A stretch of 22,865 nucleotides of DNA from an uncultured Pseudomonadota bacterium. GTDB taxonomy: Bacteria; Pseudomonadota; Gammaproteobacteria; Burkholderiales; SG8-39. The translations under genes and the position numbers were made by a program. The notes beneath the pieces were generated by a model. The model had not been told where the DNA came from and made no database searches. It was given only the letters and a program-made list of their open reading frames with translations. The stretch is from the NCBI GenBank assembly GCA_903864555.1, contig CAIPGJ010000857.1, forward strand, positions 1 through 22,865, read 5' to 3'. This document shows, in pieces, positions 6,163 to 13,949 of this stretch; positions within the stretch are counted from its first letter, which is position 1; every line of letters starts with the position of its first letter.

Positions 6163-7149
6163 TTACTCCTCGCTGGTGATGTTGTTCTCGGTCACCACCT
6201 TGCGCCAGATGCCGATCTCCTTGGACAGCATGTCGCGCAGTTCCTGCGGGGTGTTGCTGATCATGGAGGTGCCATCCAGTTCGACGCGCTTCACCGATTC
6301 CGGCAGTTTCGAGATTTTCACAATCTCGGCATTCAGCCGGTTGATGATGGCATCGGGCGTCTTCGCGGGAGCGAAGATGGCGCCCCAACTGGTGAAGTCA
6401 AAGCCCTTGAGGCCCTGCTCGTCGGCCGTGCGCAGGTCGGGGAGCAGCGGCGAGCGGCTGCGTCCGAGCGCGGCAATGGCGCGCAGCTTGCCTGATTTCA
6501 TGTGGGGCATGGACTGGAACACCGAGGAGATCATGGAATCGGTGCGGCCGGCCAGCATGTCGATCAGCAGGGGGTTGGAACCCTTGTAGTGGATATGCGT
6601 GACATTGCCCTTGAACTCGCCGTGCAGCCAGGCGCTGCCAATGTGGTACGAGCCGCCGGCGCCAACGGTGCCGACATTGAGCTTGCCCGGGTTGGCGCGC
6701 ACATAGGCCACGTATTCCTGCCAGTTGGCGGCAGGCAGGTTGGCATTGGCGACCAGCAACAAGGTGCGCGCGTAGATCGTCGAGACGGGGGCAAAGCTGC
6801 TGGCCGCATCATAGGTCAGGTTCTTGTACAGCACCTGCGCGACGGCGATGGTCGAGGTGGTGCTGAGCAGGGTGTAGCCGTCCGGGGCGGCCTTGGCCAC
6901 AAAGGCCGTGCCCACGGTGGTGCCCGCGCCCGGCTTGTAATCCATGATGAAGGTCTTGCCCAGGGCATCGCCCAGGCGCTGGGTGTAGGGCCGGGTGTCG
7001 GCTTCTGTGGAACCGCCCGCGGTGTAGGGAATGATGACGGTGACTGGCTTCACCGGATACTGCTGGGCCAGTGCGGTTCCGGAAAGCATCAGGGTGACCA
7101 GCGTGGCCAGGGGTACGGCTTTGCCTGCAGTTGCAAGGGTCAACTTCAT
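6163..7149 (-). CDS. Bug/TctC-family periplasmic solute-binding receptor (last gene of cluster)
   Basis: A 328-residue protein with a Sec signal peptide (MKLTLATAGK, a hydrophobic core and a cleavage site near ALAQQ), then YPVKPVTVIIPYTAGGSTEAD. Bug receptors bind small carboxylates or amides in the periplasm for tripartite tricarboxylate transporters or for sensing. Family landmarks include KPGAGTTVG, APDGYT, NPGKLNVGT and HYKGSNPLL. The ligand-loop motif is unusual: most relatives have PGGxxD, here it is TAGGSTEAD, so ligand choice may differ from the other four receptors in the window. I chose the ATG at 7149 over one 63 bases upstream because GGAGG lies seven bases before it and the signal peptide starts there. 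It ends the cluster just before the terminator. No TctA/TctB permease genes are nearby. Confidence 0.92.
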   Translation of the reverse strand: MKLTLATAGKAVPLATLVTLMLSGTALAQQYPVKPVTVIIPYTAGGSTEADTRPYTQRLGDALGKTFIMDYKPGAGTTVGTAFVAKAAPDGYTLLSTTSTIAVAQVLYKNLTYDAASSFAPVSTIYARTLLLVANANLPAANWQEYVAYVRANPGKLNVGTVGAGGSYHIGSAWLHGEFKGNVTHIHYKGSNPLLIDMLAGRTDSMISSVFQSMPHMKSGKLRAIAALGRSRSPLLPDLRTADEQGLKGFDFTSWGAIFAPAKTPDAIINRLNAEIVKISKLPESVKRVELDGTSMISNTPQELRDMLSKEIGIWRKVVTENNITSEE

Positions 7150-7332
7150 GGGGATTCCTCCGTTGGACTGTCTGGTGTCGTGCCTGGGATCAGGCCTCGT
7201 TGTGACCGCCATCGCTGTCCGGTGCTGATGCAGGATTGCGGCGGCGTGGTATCTGAACCTTGGAGCCCCTGACTGAATGGCCGCCAGGGGCAGGAGGGCG
7301 AGAGAAGACTCCCCTCGCCTTGTCAGGTGCCC

Positions 7333-8304
7333 TTACTCGTCAGCGGTGGCGCCGGAGGCCTTCACCACATCGGCCCAGGTGGCCACTTCGGCGCGGAACA
7401 GCTTGGTGAAGTCATCGGCGCTCATGCCGCGCGGTTCGGCGCCCAGTTCCAGCAGGCGCTTGCTGATCTCGGGGGCGTGGGCGGTTTTGGCAAAGGCATC
7501 GGACAGGCGGTTGACGATGGCGCGCGGGGTGGCGGCTGGTGCGAACACGCCGTACCAGACTTCCACGTCCATGTTGACGCCGGATTCCTTCAGCGTGGGC
7601 ACATCGGGCAACTGGTCGTTGCGCCGGCCGCCGGTGAGCGCCAGGGCGCGCATCTTGCCGGATTTCACATGCCCGGAGATGGCCGGGATGTTGGCAAAGC
7701 TCAGTTGCACCTCACCCGAAATCACCGCGGTCAAGGCCGGAGCGCTGCCTTTATAGGGGATATGGGCCACCTTGATCTTGGCCAGGGTGTTCAGCAGTTC
7801 GCCCGACAGGTGCTGGGTGGTGCCGGCACCGGCCGAGGAAAAGTTGAGCTTGCCCGGCTGCGAGCGCGCCAGTGCCAGGAATTCAGCGACGTTTTTCGCC
7901 GGCAGGCTGGCCGAGACCACCAGCACGTTGGGGCTGGCCGAGAACATGCCCACGGGGGCGAAGTCCCTGAGGGCGTCGTAGTTGACCTTCTTGTACAGCG
8001 ACATGTTGATGGCCACGGCAGCCGTGGTCATCAGCACGGTGTAGCCATCGGGTGCGGCCTTGGCCACGAACTCGTTGGCGATGTTGGTGCCGGCGCCGGG
8101 TTTGTTTTCGATGATCACCTGCTGGCCGAGGATTTCCGTCAGTTTCGGTGCCGCCAGGCGGGCATTGATGTCCACGCCGCCGCCGGGGGTGAAGCCAAGG
8201 ATGATGCGCACCGGCTTGGTCGGGAAATTCTGCGCCAGCACTGGCTGGCTCAATGCCAGGGGGGCCAGCAGGGCCAGGGACAGTACCGGGGTGAGGGTGC
8301 GCAT
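7333..8304 (-). CDS. Bug/TctC-family periplasmic receptor, tandem duplicate A
   Basis: A 323-residue receptor with signal peptide MRTLTPVLSLALLAPLALS and cleavage near VLAQN, then the family motif GFTPGGGVDINAR. Other landmarks are ENKPGAGTNIA, KAAPDGYTV, QPGKLNFSSAGAGT, HIPYKGSAP and LPDVPTLKESG. It should bind a small carboxylate-type ligand in the periplasm. Its sequence matches the next gene upstream in transcription (8426-9415) through most of its length, including an identical C-terminal VVKASGATADE, so the two arose by tandem duplication. The ATG at 8304 is preferred to one 15 bases upstream because a GGAG site sits before it and the duplicate starts at the equivalent MRT. Gaps to its neighbours are 121 and 183 bases. 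Confidence 0.92.
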   Translation of the reverse strand: MRTLTPVLSLALLAPLALSQPVLAQNFPTKPVRIILGFTPGGGVDINARLAAPKLTEILGQQVIIENKPGAGTNIANEFVAKAAPDGYTVLMTTAAVAINMSLYKKVNYDALRDFAPVGMFSASPNVLVVSASLPAKNVAEFLALARSQPGKLNFSSAGAGTTQHLSGELLNTLAKIKVAHIPYKGSAPALTAVISGEVQLSFANIPAISGHVKSGKMRALALTGGRRNDQLPDVPTLKESGVNMDVEVWYGVFAPAATPRAIVNRLSDAFAKTAHAPEISKRLLELGAEPRGMSADDFTKLFRAEVATWADVVKASGATADE

Positions 8305-8425
8305 GCGGGCAGACTCCATCAGTGAGTTCAGAGGGCGGGATACTCGGTGCAGAATGCCGTTGCGTCAAGTCGCGCTGCGGCAATCCCGCAGGGACTGCCG
8401 GGCCATTGCGGGCCCGGCGCGGGGC

Positions 8426-9415
8426 TTACTCGTCGGCGGTAGCGCCGGAGGCTTTCACCACCTCGGCCCAGGTGGTGACCTCACGCTTGATCAGCGCCGC
8501 GAATTCCTCCGGGCTGGAGCCGCGTGGCTCGGCGCCCAGTTCCACCAGGCGCTTGCCGATGTCCGGGGATTGGGCGATTTTCACGATCTCGGCGTTGAGG
8601 CGCTGCACGATGGGTCGCGGCGTGGCGGCTGGAACCAGTACGCCGTACCAGACCTCCACTTCCATGGGGATGCCCGATTCCCTGAGCGTGGGGACGTCCG
8701 GCAACTGGTCGCTGCGGCGCGAGCCGGTCATGGCCAGGGCGCGCACCTTGCCCGATTTCACATGCTGGGAGATGGAGGGAATGTTGGCGAAACTCATCTG
8801 CACCTCGCCCGAGATCAGCGCGGTGAGGGATGGGGCACTGCCCTTGTAGGGGACGTGCGCCACGCGAATCTTCGCCATGGTGTTGAGCAGCTCGCCGGCC
8901 AGGTGCTGGGTGGTGCCGCTGCCCGCGGAGGAGAAATTGAGCTTGCCCGGTTGCGCCCGCGCCAGTGCCAGGAACTCACCCAGGTTGCGCGCCGCCACGG
9001 CGGCATTCACCGCCATGATGTTGGGACTGACCGAAAAGACGCTGACCGGGGCAAAGTCGCGCACGGCGTCGAAATTGACCTTCTTGTAGAGCGACATGTT
9101 GATGGCCAGGCCGGGCGAGGCGAACAGGATGGTGTACCCGTCGGGCGCCGACCGGGCGACGAACTCGGTGGCGATGTTGGTGCCGGCACCGGGCTTGTTC
9201 TCGACGATCACCTGCTGGCTCAGGGCTTCCGACAGCTTGGGGGCGAGCAATCGCGCATTGATGTCGACGCCGCCACCGGGGGTGAAGCCGACGATGACGC
9301 GCAAGGGCTTGGCGGGATAGGTCTGGGCCAGGGCCTGGCCGGAGAGGCCCGTGACCACGGGGGCCAGCAGGCCGAGGGCGAGTGAGTACAGTGCAGGATG
9401 GATCGAAGTGCGCAT
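8426..9415 (-). CDS. Bug/TctC-family periplasmic receptor, tandem duplicate B
   Basis: A 329-residue receptor: signal peptide MRTSIHPALYSLALGLLAPV with cleavage near ALAQT, then GFTPGGGVDINARLL, ENKPGAGTNIA, SAPDGYTI, NMSLYKKVNFD, QPGKLNFSSAGSGT and VPYKGSAPSL. A strong AAGGAG ribosome site precedes the ATG. It is the closest relative of 7333-8304, differing mainly in the signal peptide and in the segment after SAPDGYT (ILFASPGLAINMS against VLMTTAAVAINMS) and around VSVFSVSPNIMAV. Those regions face or lie near the ligand cleft in Bug structures, so the pair may have diverged in ligand. It follows the FAH-family hydrolase gene by 144 bases. Confidence 0.92.
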   Translation of the reverse strand: MRTSIHPALYSLALGLLAPVVTGLSGQALAQTYPAKPLRVIVGFTPGGGVDINARLLAPKLSEALSQQVIVENKPGAGTNIATEFVARSAPDGYTILFASPGLAINMSLYKKVNFDAVRDFAPVSVFSVSPNIMAVNAAVAARNLGEFLALARAQPGKLNFSSAGSGTTQHLAGELLNTMAKIRVAHVPYKGSAPSLTALISGEVQMSFANIPSISQHVKSGKVRALAMTGSRRSDQLPDVPTLRESGIPMEVEVWYGVLVPAATPRPIVQRLNAEIVKIAQSPDIGKRLVELGAEPRGSSPEEFAALIKREVTTWAEVVKASGATADE

Positions 9416-9462
9416 GCCGACTCCTTCAGAGAGTACAGACGGGATGGGCCATGACCGCCGCT

Positions 9463-9486
9463 GTTGACGTTACGGTTGACGTTGCG
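9463..9486. repeat. Two 12-base near-identical tandem units
   Basis: GTTGACGTTACG (9463-9474) is followed directly by GTTGACGTTGCG (9475-9486), one mismatch, and then a partial third unit GTTACC. It lies in the gap between the FAH-family gene and receptor duplicate B. Function unknown. Confidence 0.6.
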
Positions 9487-9502
9487 GTTACCGCTTGGGT
9501 GC

Positions 9503-9521
9503 CGCTGCGGATTACGCAGCG
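9503..9521. repeat. 7-bp stem hairpin in the gap before receptor duplicate B
   Basis: CGCTGCG (9503-9509) and CGCAGCG (9515-9521) pair exactly around a 5-base loop. No T run follows on the minus strand, so it is unlikely to be a full terminator. It could stabilise or cut the message between the hydrolase and the receptor genes. Confidence 0.5.
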
Positions 9522-9559
9522 TTTGCCGTTACCCCAGGCGGCCATGGTGCGGGCTGTTG

Positions 9560-10339
9560 TTATTCGGCCACCAGCGGATTGCGCAACACGCCCAGTCCGG
9601 AGATCTCCACTTCCACCGTGTCGCCGGCCACCATGTCCAGGGTCGGCTCGTCGGTGCCCATCCAGACCACGTCGCCCGGATGCAGGGTGATGTACTGCGA
9701 AATGTCGGCAATGGTGCGGGCCACGCCGAACACCATGTCATTGGTGTTGAAGCGCGCCGCTTCCTTGCCGTTCAGCCGCACCGTGGTGACCAGGCCCTCG
9801 AGCTTCACGTCGGTGTCTATCCACGGGCCCATGGGCTTGAAGGTGTCGGCGTTCTTGGCGCGCCACAGCGTGCGGTCGGCGCGCTGCCAGAGGCGCTCGC
9901 TGACGTCATTGCCGATGGTGTAGCCGAACACGCAGGAGAGCGCATTGGCTTCGGTGAGGTGCCTGGCTTTCTTGCCGATCACCGCCACCAGCTCGCCTTC
10001 GTACTGCAGCTTGCCTGCCGAGTCCTTGGGCACCACGATGGCGTCGTCCGGGCCGATCAGCGCGTTGTTGGCGCGATAGCCGATGTGCGATTCGGTGGGC
10101 AGCGCCAGCGGCTTGCCCTCGCGCGCGGCCACCTTGCGGAAATGCGTCGGGTAGTTCACCCCCGCGGCATAGAAGGTCACCGGCACGATGGGATGCAGCA
10201 GCTTCAGTCCGGCCAGCGCCAGGCTGCGCCCGGTCTTCTTCCAGTCGTCCAGCATCTGGCCTTCGATCTCGGCCACCTGGTCGCCCTCGACGATGCCGTG
10301 GCGCGGCCCCTTGTCACTCTGGTATCGGACCCATTTCAT
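9560..10339 (-). CDS. Fumarylacetoacetate hydrolase (FAH) family protein
   Basis: This 259-residue protein has the layout of the FAH superfamily, which covers C-C hydrolases, hydratases and decarboxylases acting on 2-keto acids from aromatic and related degradation. After a short N-terminal domain come FYAAGVNYPTHF (56-67) and the metal-site acids: YEGELVAVIG with Glu114 and Glu116, then GNDVSER with Asp145. FKPMGPWI (167-174) and PGDVVWMGT (221-229) are family landmarks, although the usual GTPxG reads GTDEPT here. A GGAGG site precedes the ATG. It follows the racemase-fold gene by 57 bases and likely acts late in the pathway, on a keto- or diketo-acid product. Substrate cannot be told from sequence; fumarylpyruvate-type hydrolase and HpcE-like isomerase/decarboxylase are alternatives. 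Confidence 0.88.
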   Translation of the reverse strand: MKWVRYQSDKGPRHGIVEGDQVAEIEGQMLDDWKKTGRSLALAGLKLLHPIVPVTFYAAGVNYPTHFRKVAAREGKPLALPTESHIGYRANNALIGPDDAIVVPKDSAGKLQYEGELVAVIGKKARHLTEANALSCVFGYTIGNDVSERLWQRADRTLWRAKNADTFKPMGPWIDTDVKLEGLVTTVRLNGKEAARFNTNDMVFGVARTIADISQYITLHPGDVVWMGTDEPTLDMVAGDTVEVEISGLGVLRNPLVAE

Positions 10340-10396
10340 GTGCTGCTCCTCCTGGTTGTCTGCGTGTTGTTCTTGTCTGCCTGCCGGCCCCGGTGA

Positions 10397-11227
10397 TCAG
10401 GCCGAGGGAATGCGCTTGCCCAGCTCCTTGATGCCGTAGAAGTCCAGCACCTGCTCGAAGCGGGCGCGGTCAGGGGCGGCATGGTAGAAGCCGCGGTTGC
10501 TGGGCTTCATGCCGGCCAGCTTCTTCAGGTCGACCAGCATTTCAGCGAATTTGAAGGACGTGGCGATGCCGTCGATGACGCTGGCACCGGCGATCTGGGT
10601 GACACCCGCCTTGGCCAGCAGCAGGTTGAGCGGCATCTCGCCCGGGACGATGACATCGGCGCCGGTCTCGCGCACCAGCTTCTCGCCTTTTTCCACGATG
10701 CGGGCCACCACGCCATCCATCTTGGCCGGATCAGTCAGGCCGTCCAGCACATCCTGGAAAACCACACCGGCATGCTCGATGCCGGCAAAGCGGTCCGCCA
10801 GTCCCCAGGCGGCCAGCTGCTTGGGCCAGAAGTCCAGACGTTCCTTGATGAAGAACAGCATGCCGACTTTCTGGCCGTAGACGCCGGCGAGGTTGAAGGC
10901 GGCCTCGCCGTAACCCACCACCGGGATGTCGACGATGGTGCGGATCTCGGTGGCCATGGGGCCGGCGATGCTGGCCAGCACCATGGCGTCGAAGCCCTGC
11001 TGCTCGGCCTCGCGCCCGGCGGCGATCCACTGCAGGCCGTGCATCCAGTAGAGCACGCCATAGGCCAGGTCGGTGCCCGGGTAGTTGCTGTTGTAGGTGC
11101 CGGGGATCTGCCCATGCAGCACGACTTCGGTGTCGGGCCGCACCACTTCGCCGATGCGTTGTTTCAGGCCGTCCACGTAAGCCGGCAGGTCCTGCAGTAC
11201 GGTGAAACTCTGGTGCCAGATGCGCAT
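10397..11227 (-). CDS. Asp/Glu/hydantoin-racemase-fold protein without cysteines
   Basis: A 276-residue protein beginning MRIWHQSFTVLQDLPAYVDGL, a start typical of the Asp/Glu/hydantoin racemase superfamily, with the two-domain pattern around AMVLASIAGPMATEIR (81-96), IPVVGYGEAAF (101-111) and DVIVPGEMPLNLLL (191-204). In racemases the loops equivalent to 83-90 and 193-199 each carry a catalytic Cys. Here they read VLASIAGP and IVPGEMP, and the whole protein contains no Cys. Two-base racemase or isomerase chemistry through thiols is therefore ruled out as written. Glu197 occupies the second site. A decarboxylase, hydrolase or binding role is possible. The ATG at 11227 has a GGAG site and starts at the conserved N-terminus; a longer frame upstream is not supported. 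It lies between a Bug receptor and the FAH-family gene. Confidence 0.82.
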   Translation of the reverse strand: MRIWHQSFTVLQDLPAYVDGLKQRIGEVVRPDTEVVLHGQIPGTYNSNYPGTDLAYGVLYWMHGLQWIAAGREAEQQGFDAMVLASIAGPMATEIRTIVDIPVVGYGEAAFNLAGVYGQKVGMLFFIKERLDFWPKQLAAWGLADRFAGIEHAGVVFQDVLDGLTDPAKMDGVVARIVEKGEKLVRETGADVIVPGEMPLNLLLAKAGVTQIAGASVIDGIATSFKFAEMLVDLKKLAGMKPSNRGFYHAAPDRARFEQVLDFYGIKELGKRIPSA

Positions 11228-11270
11228 TGCTGCTCCTTGAGGGGTCGGACGTATTTTTTTGGGGTAAGGG

Positions 11271-12254
11271 TCAATCCAGGGTAATGCCTGCAGCCTTGGC
11301 GGTGGCAGCGATGCGTGTGGATTCGTCGCGGAGGTGGGCGGCATATTGTTCCGGCGTGCTGCCCACGGCTTCCCAGCCATCAGCCCTGAACTTGTCGCGA
11401 AATGACGAACCCTGAATGATGCGGACCAGATCGCGATTGAGTCGGTTGATGATCTCGGCGGGCGTTCGGGCCACGCTCAGCACCCCGGAGGAGGTGCTGG
11501 CTTCGTAGCCGGGCAGGGTCTCGGCGACGGTCGGCGTTTCCGGAGCCTGGGCGGAGCGTCTGGTGGTGCCCACGGCGAGCAGGCGCAGTTTGCCCGAGCG
11601 CACATGGGGCAGGGTCACCGGCAGGTTCTCGAAGTTGATCTGCACCTGCCCTGCGATCAGGTCGGTGATGGACTGGCCGCCGCTCTTGTAGGGGATGTGC
11701 GTGATCTGCACGCCGGCCAGGGACTTGAACTGTTCACCCGCCAGGTGGGACACCGAGCCATTGCCCGAGGACCCGTAGTTGAGTGCATTCGGTTTGGCCC
11801 TGGCCAGGGCTATCAGTTCGCGGATGTTGTTGGCGGGCGTGGACGGATGCACCACGATCACGAACGGGCTGATGGTGGCGAGCGTGATGGGCGAAAAATC
11901 ATTGAGCGAATACGTCACCTTGGCCATCAGGTTCGGATTGATGGTCAGCGAACCGGGGGTGCCCATGAGCAAGGTGTATCCATCCGGTGCTGATCGAGCG
12001 ACGGCCTCCGCGCCTATGGCGCCGCCGGCACCGGCGCGATTGTCGATCAGCACGGGTTGCCCCAATGCTTCGGACAAGGGTTGCGCCAGGCTGCGGCTGA
12101 TGATGTCGGTGCCGCCGCCGGGAGCGAAGGGCACGACAAAGCGCACCGGTCGGGTGGGGTAGGCCTGTGCCGAGGCCGGCGTGACGTGGCTGATGAATGT
12201 CCCGGCCATCGCCAGCAAGGTCGTGAGCAATGGAAAGGCGTGAGATGTTTGCAT
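11271..12254 (-). CDS. Bug/TctC-family periplasmic receptor
   Basis: A 327-residue receptor with a signal peptide (hydrophobic stretch FPLLTTLLAMAGTFI, cleavage near ASAQA) followed by YPTRPVRFVVPFAPGGGTD, the standard Bug motif. Further landmarks are DNRAGAGGAIG, SAPDGYTLLMG, SSGNGSVSHLAGE, HIPYKSGGQSI and AEIINRLN. It is clearly diverged from the tandem pair at 7333-9415, so it was not part of that duplication. It starts 24 bases after the AMP-forming ligase stop and ends 43 bases before the racemase-fold gene, so it is embedded in the enzyme operon and probably delivers or senses the pathway's substrate. Its ribosome site is weak (GGAAAC). Confidence 0.92.
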   Translation of the reverse strand: MQTSHAFPLLTTLLAMAGTFISHVTPASAQAYPTRPVRFVVPFAPGGGTDIISRSLAQPLSEALGQPVLIDNRAGAGGAIGAEAVARSAPDGYTLLMGTPGSLTINPNLMAKVTYSLNDFSPITLATISPFVIVVHPSTPANNIRELIALARAKPNALNYGSSGNGSVSHLAGEQFKSLAGVQITHIPYKSGGQSITDLIAGQVQINFENLPVTLPHVRSGKLRLLAVGTTRRSAQAPETPTVAETLPGYEASTSSGVLSVARTPAEIINRLNRDLVRIIQGSSFRDKFRADGWEAVGSTPEQYAAHLRDESTRIAATAKAAGITLD

Positions 12255-12278
12255 CGGGTTTCCGTTGTGGCAGTTGGA

Positions 12279-13949
12279 TCAGGTGCCGGTACGTTCCTTC
12301 ACCCACTCGCGCACGATCTGCCGTTGCAGCTTCGAGCCGTTGGCGGCGGTGTGATAGGGCAGTGAATCGACCAGCCAGATTTCGCGTGGCACCTTGAAGT
12401 TGGCGCCGTTCTTGCGGCTGTATTCGCGCAGTTCGGCCGCGGTGGCGGTGGCGCCCGGCTTGAGTACGATGAAGGCCACCGGCACTTCGCCCAGGCGCTG
12501 GTCGGGTGCGCCGCAGGCGGCGGCATCGGCCACCGCCTCGTGGCTTTTCAGCAGGCTTTCCACTTCCTGCGGGGCGACGTTGAAGCCGCCCACCTTGAGC
12601 ATGTCCTTGAGTCGGCCGACGTAGAAGATGAATCCGTCCGCGGTCTTCACCCCGAGGTCGCCGGAATGGAACCAGCCATTGCGGAAGGCGTTTTTCGTGG
12701 CCTCCGGGTCGTTGAGGTATTCGCGCGTGACGGTCTTGCCGCGCATGACGATCTCGCCGGGCTGATCCACCGGCCGGTCCTCGTCCGTCTCCGGGTCGAC
12801 GATGCGGATCTCCACGTCCGGCGCCACACGGCCGCCGGGGCGCACGGCCACGTCGAAGGCGTCGTGCAGTTCATTGCGCAGGACCATGGGATTGGTCTCG
12901 GTCATGCCATAGGGATGGATGAAGCGATGCAGGCCGAGCAGCGCGCCCATGTCGCGGGCGAGGCCGGCATCCACGCCGGTGAGGAAGGCGATGGTGCCGC
13001 GCCGCTCCGGCGGATTGCGGTGGCCACGCTGCTTGAGCACGTTGATGAGTTCGCGGATCTGCACATCCACGGCATGCAGGATGGTGCAGCCTTCGTCCTG
13101 CAGCAGGTCGACGGCCTGTTCCGGCCGCCAGGCATCCTGGAAGACGAGGCAGGCGCCGCAGCCGAAAGTCGAGAGCACCTTGTTGGCGCCGCCGGAGATG
13201 CCGAAGAAGGGATACAGCGTGAGCACCTTCTCGCCCGGCCGGATGGACAGCAGTTCGCCCGCCTTCACCGAGTGCGCCAGCAGGTTGTGGTGGGTGAGGG
13301 GGACGCCCTTGGGGAAAGACGTGGTGCCCGAGGTGTAGAACAGGATGGCCACGCTGTGCGCATCGTCTTCACGCGGCGGCGTGCCTTTTTCCGCGATCAG
13401 CTTGCGACCGCGGGCCAGCAGCATTTCGGTGTCCACGGATTGCGCATGCGGTGCGGCGCCCACGCCGACGAAGCGCTGCAGTTGCGGCAGGTTGGCAAAG
13501 CGGCCGTCGGCACCGCGCGGCCCGCACACCTCGGCGATGGTGGCGGCATGGTCCTGGCCGAGGTAGTGCCCGGTGGCGATCAGGGTGCTGGCGCCGGAAT
13601 GCCCCATGACGTGCTGCAGTTCACGGATCTTGAAGCGCATATTGATGGGCATGAAGGCGGCGCCCAGGCGCGTCACGGCAAACAGGTAGAGCACCCACTC
13701 GGCAAAGCTGGACAGCATCACCCCGACGCGCTCACCGGGTTGCACACCGATGTCCATGAGGCCCCACTGCAGCGCCTGCACGTCGGCCTGCATCTGCGCA
13801 TAGGTCCAGCGTCCCAGCCGCTGGTCCGCGCGGGAATGGTCGCTGCCGACCATGGCGGGCACATCGGCGTGGCGCTGGCCCACTTCGTCGATGAAGCGAC
13901 CGAAGGTCCAGCGGTCCAGTTCGTCCGACAGGGGCTTGATCTCGCTCAT
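12279..13949 (-). CDS. AMP-forming acyl-CoA synthetase (ANL superfamily)
   Basis: A 556-residue adenylate-forming ligase that would activate an organic acid to its CoA thioester through an acyl-AMP. The ordered ANL motifs are present: P-loop LFYTSGTTSFPKGVPLTH (203-220), YGMTETNP (347-354), WFHSGDLG (426-433) and GRLKDMLKVGGFNVAPQEVE (445-464). The C-terminal catalytic lysine is Lys540 in ANGSKLQR, in place of the more common TGKI/GK context. Its ATG overlaps the stop of the upstream acyl-CoA dehydrogenase in a 4-base ATGA, which implies translational coupling. Activation followed directly by dehydrogenation is the expected order of a beta-oxidation-like route. Chain length or ring preference cannot be read from the sequence. 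It is full length with no missing motif. Confidence 0.93.
   Translation of the reverse strand: MSEIKPLSDELDRWTFGRFIDEVGQRHADVPAMVGSDHSRADQRLGRWTYAQMQADVQALQWGLMDIGVQPGERVGVMLSSFAEWVLYLFAVTRLGAAFMPINMRFKIRELQHVMGHSGASTLIATGHYLGQDHAATIAEVCGPRGADGRFANLPQLQRFVGVGAAPHAQSVDTEMLLARGRKLIAEKGTPPREDDAHSVAILFYTSGTTSFPKGVPLTHHNLLAHSVKAGELLSIRPGEKVLTLYPFFGISGGANKVLSTFGCGACLVFQDAWRPEQAVDLLQDEGCTILHAVDVQIRELINVLKQRGHRNPPERRGTIAFLTGVDAGLARDMGALLGLHRFIHPYGMTETNPMVLRNELHDAFDVAVRPGGRVAPDVEIRIVDPETDEDRPVDQPGEIVMRGKTVTREYLNDPEATKNAFRNGWFHSGDLGVKTADGFIFYVGRLKDMLKVGGFNVAPQEVESLLKSHEAVADAAACGAPDQRLGEVPVAFIVLKPGATATAAELREYSRKNGANFKVPREIWLVDSLPYHTAANGSKLQRQIVREWVKERTGT

Noticed and set aside
7327..8325. Long plus-strand frames opposite the Bug receptor genes
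   Set aside because: They are antisense shadows caused by high GC; the minus-strand frames have signal peptides, ribosome sites and family motifs.
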